A program made the translations under genes and the position numbers. From Liolophura sinensis (lineage: Eukaryota > Mollusca > Polyplacophora > Chitonida > Chitonidae), in assembly GCF_032854445.1 (NCBI RefSeq), contig NC_088300.1, positions 42,773,682 to 42,837,681 of the forward strand: 64,000 nucleotides of DNA. Direction: 5' to 3'. Below the pieces are notes generated by a model. That model was given only the letters and a program-made list of their open reading frames with translations, did no database searches and had not been told where the DNA came from. Position 1 is the stretch's first letter. Each line of letters begins with the position of its first letter. Of the stretch, positions 62,290 through 64,000 are shown piece by piece.

Positions 62290-64000
62290 CACGATTATTG
62301 TGGAGTTTTGTGCACTTAGAGCAGCCATTATGCACCATAGTTACTGTGCATGCACTTAGAGCAGCAATTATGCACCATGGTTATTGTGTGTGCACTTGGA
62401 GCAGCCATTATGCACCACTGTTTTTGTGGATGCACTTGGAGCAGCCATTATGCACCACTGTTTTTGTGGATGGACTTAGAGCAGCCATTATGCACCATGG
62501 TTATTGTGGATGCACTTAGAGCAGCCATTATGCACCATGGTTATTGTGGATGCACTTAGAGCAGCCATTAAGCACCATGGTTATTGTGGATGGACTTAGA
62601 GCAGCCATTATGCACAATGGTTATTGTGGATGGACTTAGAGCAGCCATTATGCACCATGGTTATTGTGGATACACTTGGAGCAGCCATTATGCACCATGG
62701 TTATTGTGGATGCACTTAGAGCAGCCATTATGCACCATGGTTATTGTGGATGCACTTGGAGCAGCCATTATGCACAATGGTTATTGTGGATGCACTTGGA
62801 GCAGCCATTATGCACAATGGTTATTGTGGATGGACTTAGAGCAGCCATTATGCACCATGGTTATTGTGGATGGACTTAGAGCAGCCATTATGCACCATAG
62901 TTATTGTGGATGCACTCAGAGGAGCCATTATGCACCATGGTTATTGTGGATGCACTTAAAGCCATTATGCACCATAGTTATTGTGGATGCACTTAGAGCA
63001 GCCATTAAGCACCATGGTTATTGTGGATGGACTTAGAGCAGCCATTATGCACCATGGTTATTGTGGATGGACTTGAAGCAGCCATTATGCACCATGGTTA
63101 TTGTGGATGCACTTAGAGCAGCCATTATGCACCATGGTGATTGTGGATGCACTTAGAGCAGCCATTATGCACCATGGTTATTGTGGATGCACTTAGAGCA
63201 GCCATTATGCACCATGGTTATTGTGGATGCACTTAGAGCAGCCATTATGCACCATGGTGATTGTGGATGCACTTAGAGCAGCCATTATGCACCATGGTTA
63301 TTGTGGATGGACTTAGAGCAGCCATTATGCACCATAGTTATTGTGGATGCACTCAGAGGAGCCATTATGCACCATGGTTATTGTGGATGCACTTAAAGCC
63401 ATTATGCACCATAGTTATTGTGGATGCACTTAGAGCAGCCATTAAGCACCATGGTTATTGTGGATGGACTTAGAGCAGCCATTATGCACCATGGTTATTG
63501 TGGATGCACTTGGAGCAGCCATTATGCACCATGGTTATTGTGGATGGACTTAGAGCAGCCATTATGCACCATGGTTATTGTGGATGGACTTGAAGCAGCC
63601 ATTATGCACCATAGTCACATTATGCCTCATGTGGATGCACTTAGAGCAGCCATTATGCACCATGGTGATTGTGGATGCACTTAGAGCAGCCATTATGCAC
63701 CATGGTGATTGTGGATGCACTTAGAGCAGCCATTATGCACCATGGTTATTGTGGATGCACTTAGAGCAGCCATTATGCACCATGGTTATTGTGGATGCAC
63801 TTAGAGCAGCCATTATGCACAGTGGTTATTGTGGATGCACTTAGAGCAGCCATTATGCACCATGGTTATTGTGGATGCACTTAGAGCAGCCATTATGCAC
63901 AGTGGTTATTGTGGATGCACTTAGAGCAGCCATTATGCACCATAGTTATTGTGGATGCACTTAGAGCAGCCATTATGCACCATGGTTATTGTGGATGCAC
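62290..64000 (+). repeat. Minisatellite of 40-bp units, about 43 copies, running off the window
   Basis: The unit is GTTATTGTGGATGCACTTAG then AGCAGCCATTATGCACCATG, with mostly single-base variants. A block of variant units including CACTCAGAGGAGCC and the 3-nt deletion CTTAAAGCC occurs at 62911 and again at 63348, an offset of 437 bp (11 units less 3 nt). The frame cycles every three units and stays open in the plus direction without any other coding sign. Confidence 0.95.

Noticed and set aside
62223..63684. Frames reading 40-residue repeats at the right end
   Set aside because: The 40-bp unit cycles through all three plus frames; no gene features.

Overview
The window is animal nuclear DNA. 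Genes are split by many GT-AG introns, the background is AT-rich, and it is dense with short interspersed elements, foldback elements and minisatellites. There are no operons or bacterial signals. Two tRNA-headed SINE families are scattered throughout. One carries a central region around 'CTCAAGAATATTTCACTTAT'; the other ends in a '(ACTC)n' tail after 'GACGTTAAACCCC'. Together with frequent TACATGTA strings, they suggest a lophotrochozoan, most likely a mollusc. That placement is inference, not proof.

Layout. Positions 1-5.3 kb hold two minus-strand EF-hand genes of the sarcoplasmic-calcium-binding-protein/calexcitin type, arranged in tandem. The left one (1266-1907) ends in a basic stretch plus a C-terminal CVVL prenylation box. 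The right one (4673-5298) is the 3' exon of a gene whose 5' exon I could not place. Positions 5.3-17.7 kb are gene-free: decayed repeats, two MITE-like palindromes, SINEs and a 1.2-kb array of 33-bp units.

Positions 17753-60435 (plus strand) hold a complete orthologue of TTC17 (tetratricopeptide repeat protein 17). I resolved it into 28 coding exons with consistent phases, 3945 nt including the stop, giving 1314 residues. It has a signal peptide, three homologous blocks each ending in a TPR module, and a coiled coil after the first. Intron positions and phases recur at equivalent points of the three blocks, which shows internal triplication. From 61.6 kb to the end there are SINE remnants and a 40-bp tandem array that runs off the window.

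The most unusual feature is in the TTC17 introns. After exons 10, 23, 24 and 26, and more weakly after exons 5 and 21, a tandem array begins at the 5' splice site. In the four strong cases the repeat unit contains the end of the exon plus the donor site, so the splice donor itself has been copied many times. Intron 5 also uses a GC donor. Other introns hold unrelated arrays, a 1.6-kb foldback element, several copies of one MITE family and recent SINE insertions with intact target-site duplications.
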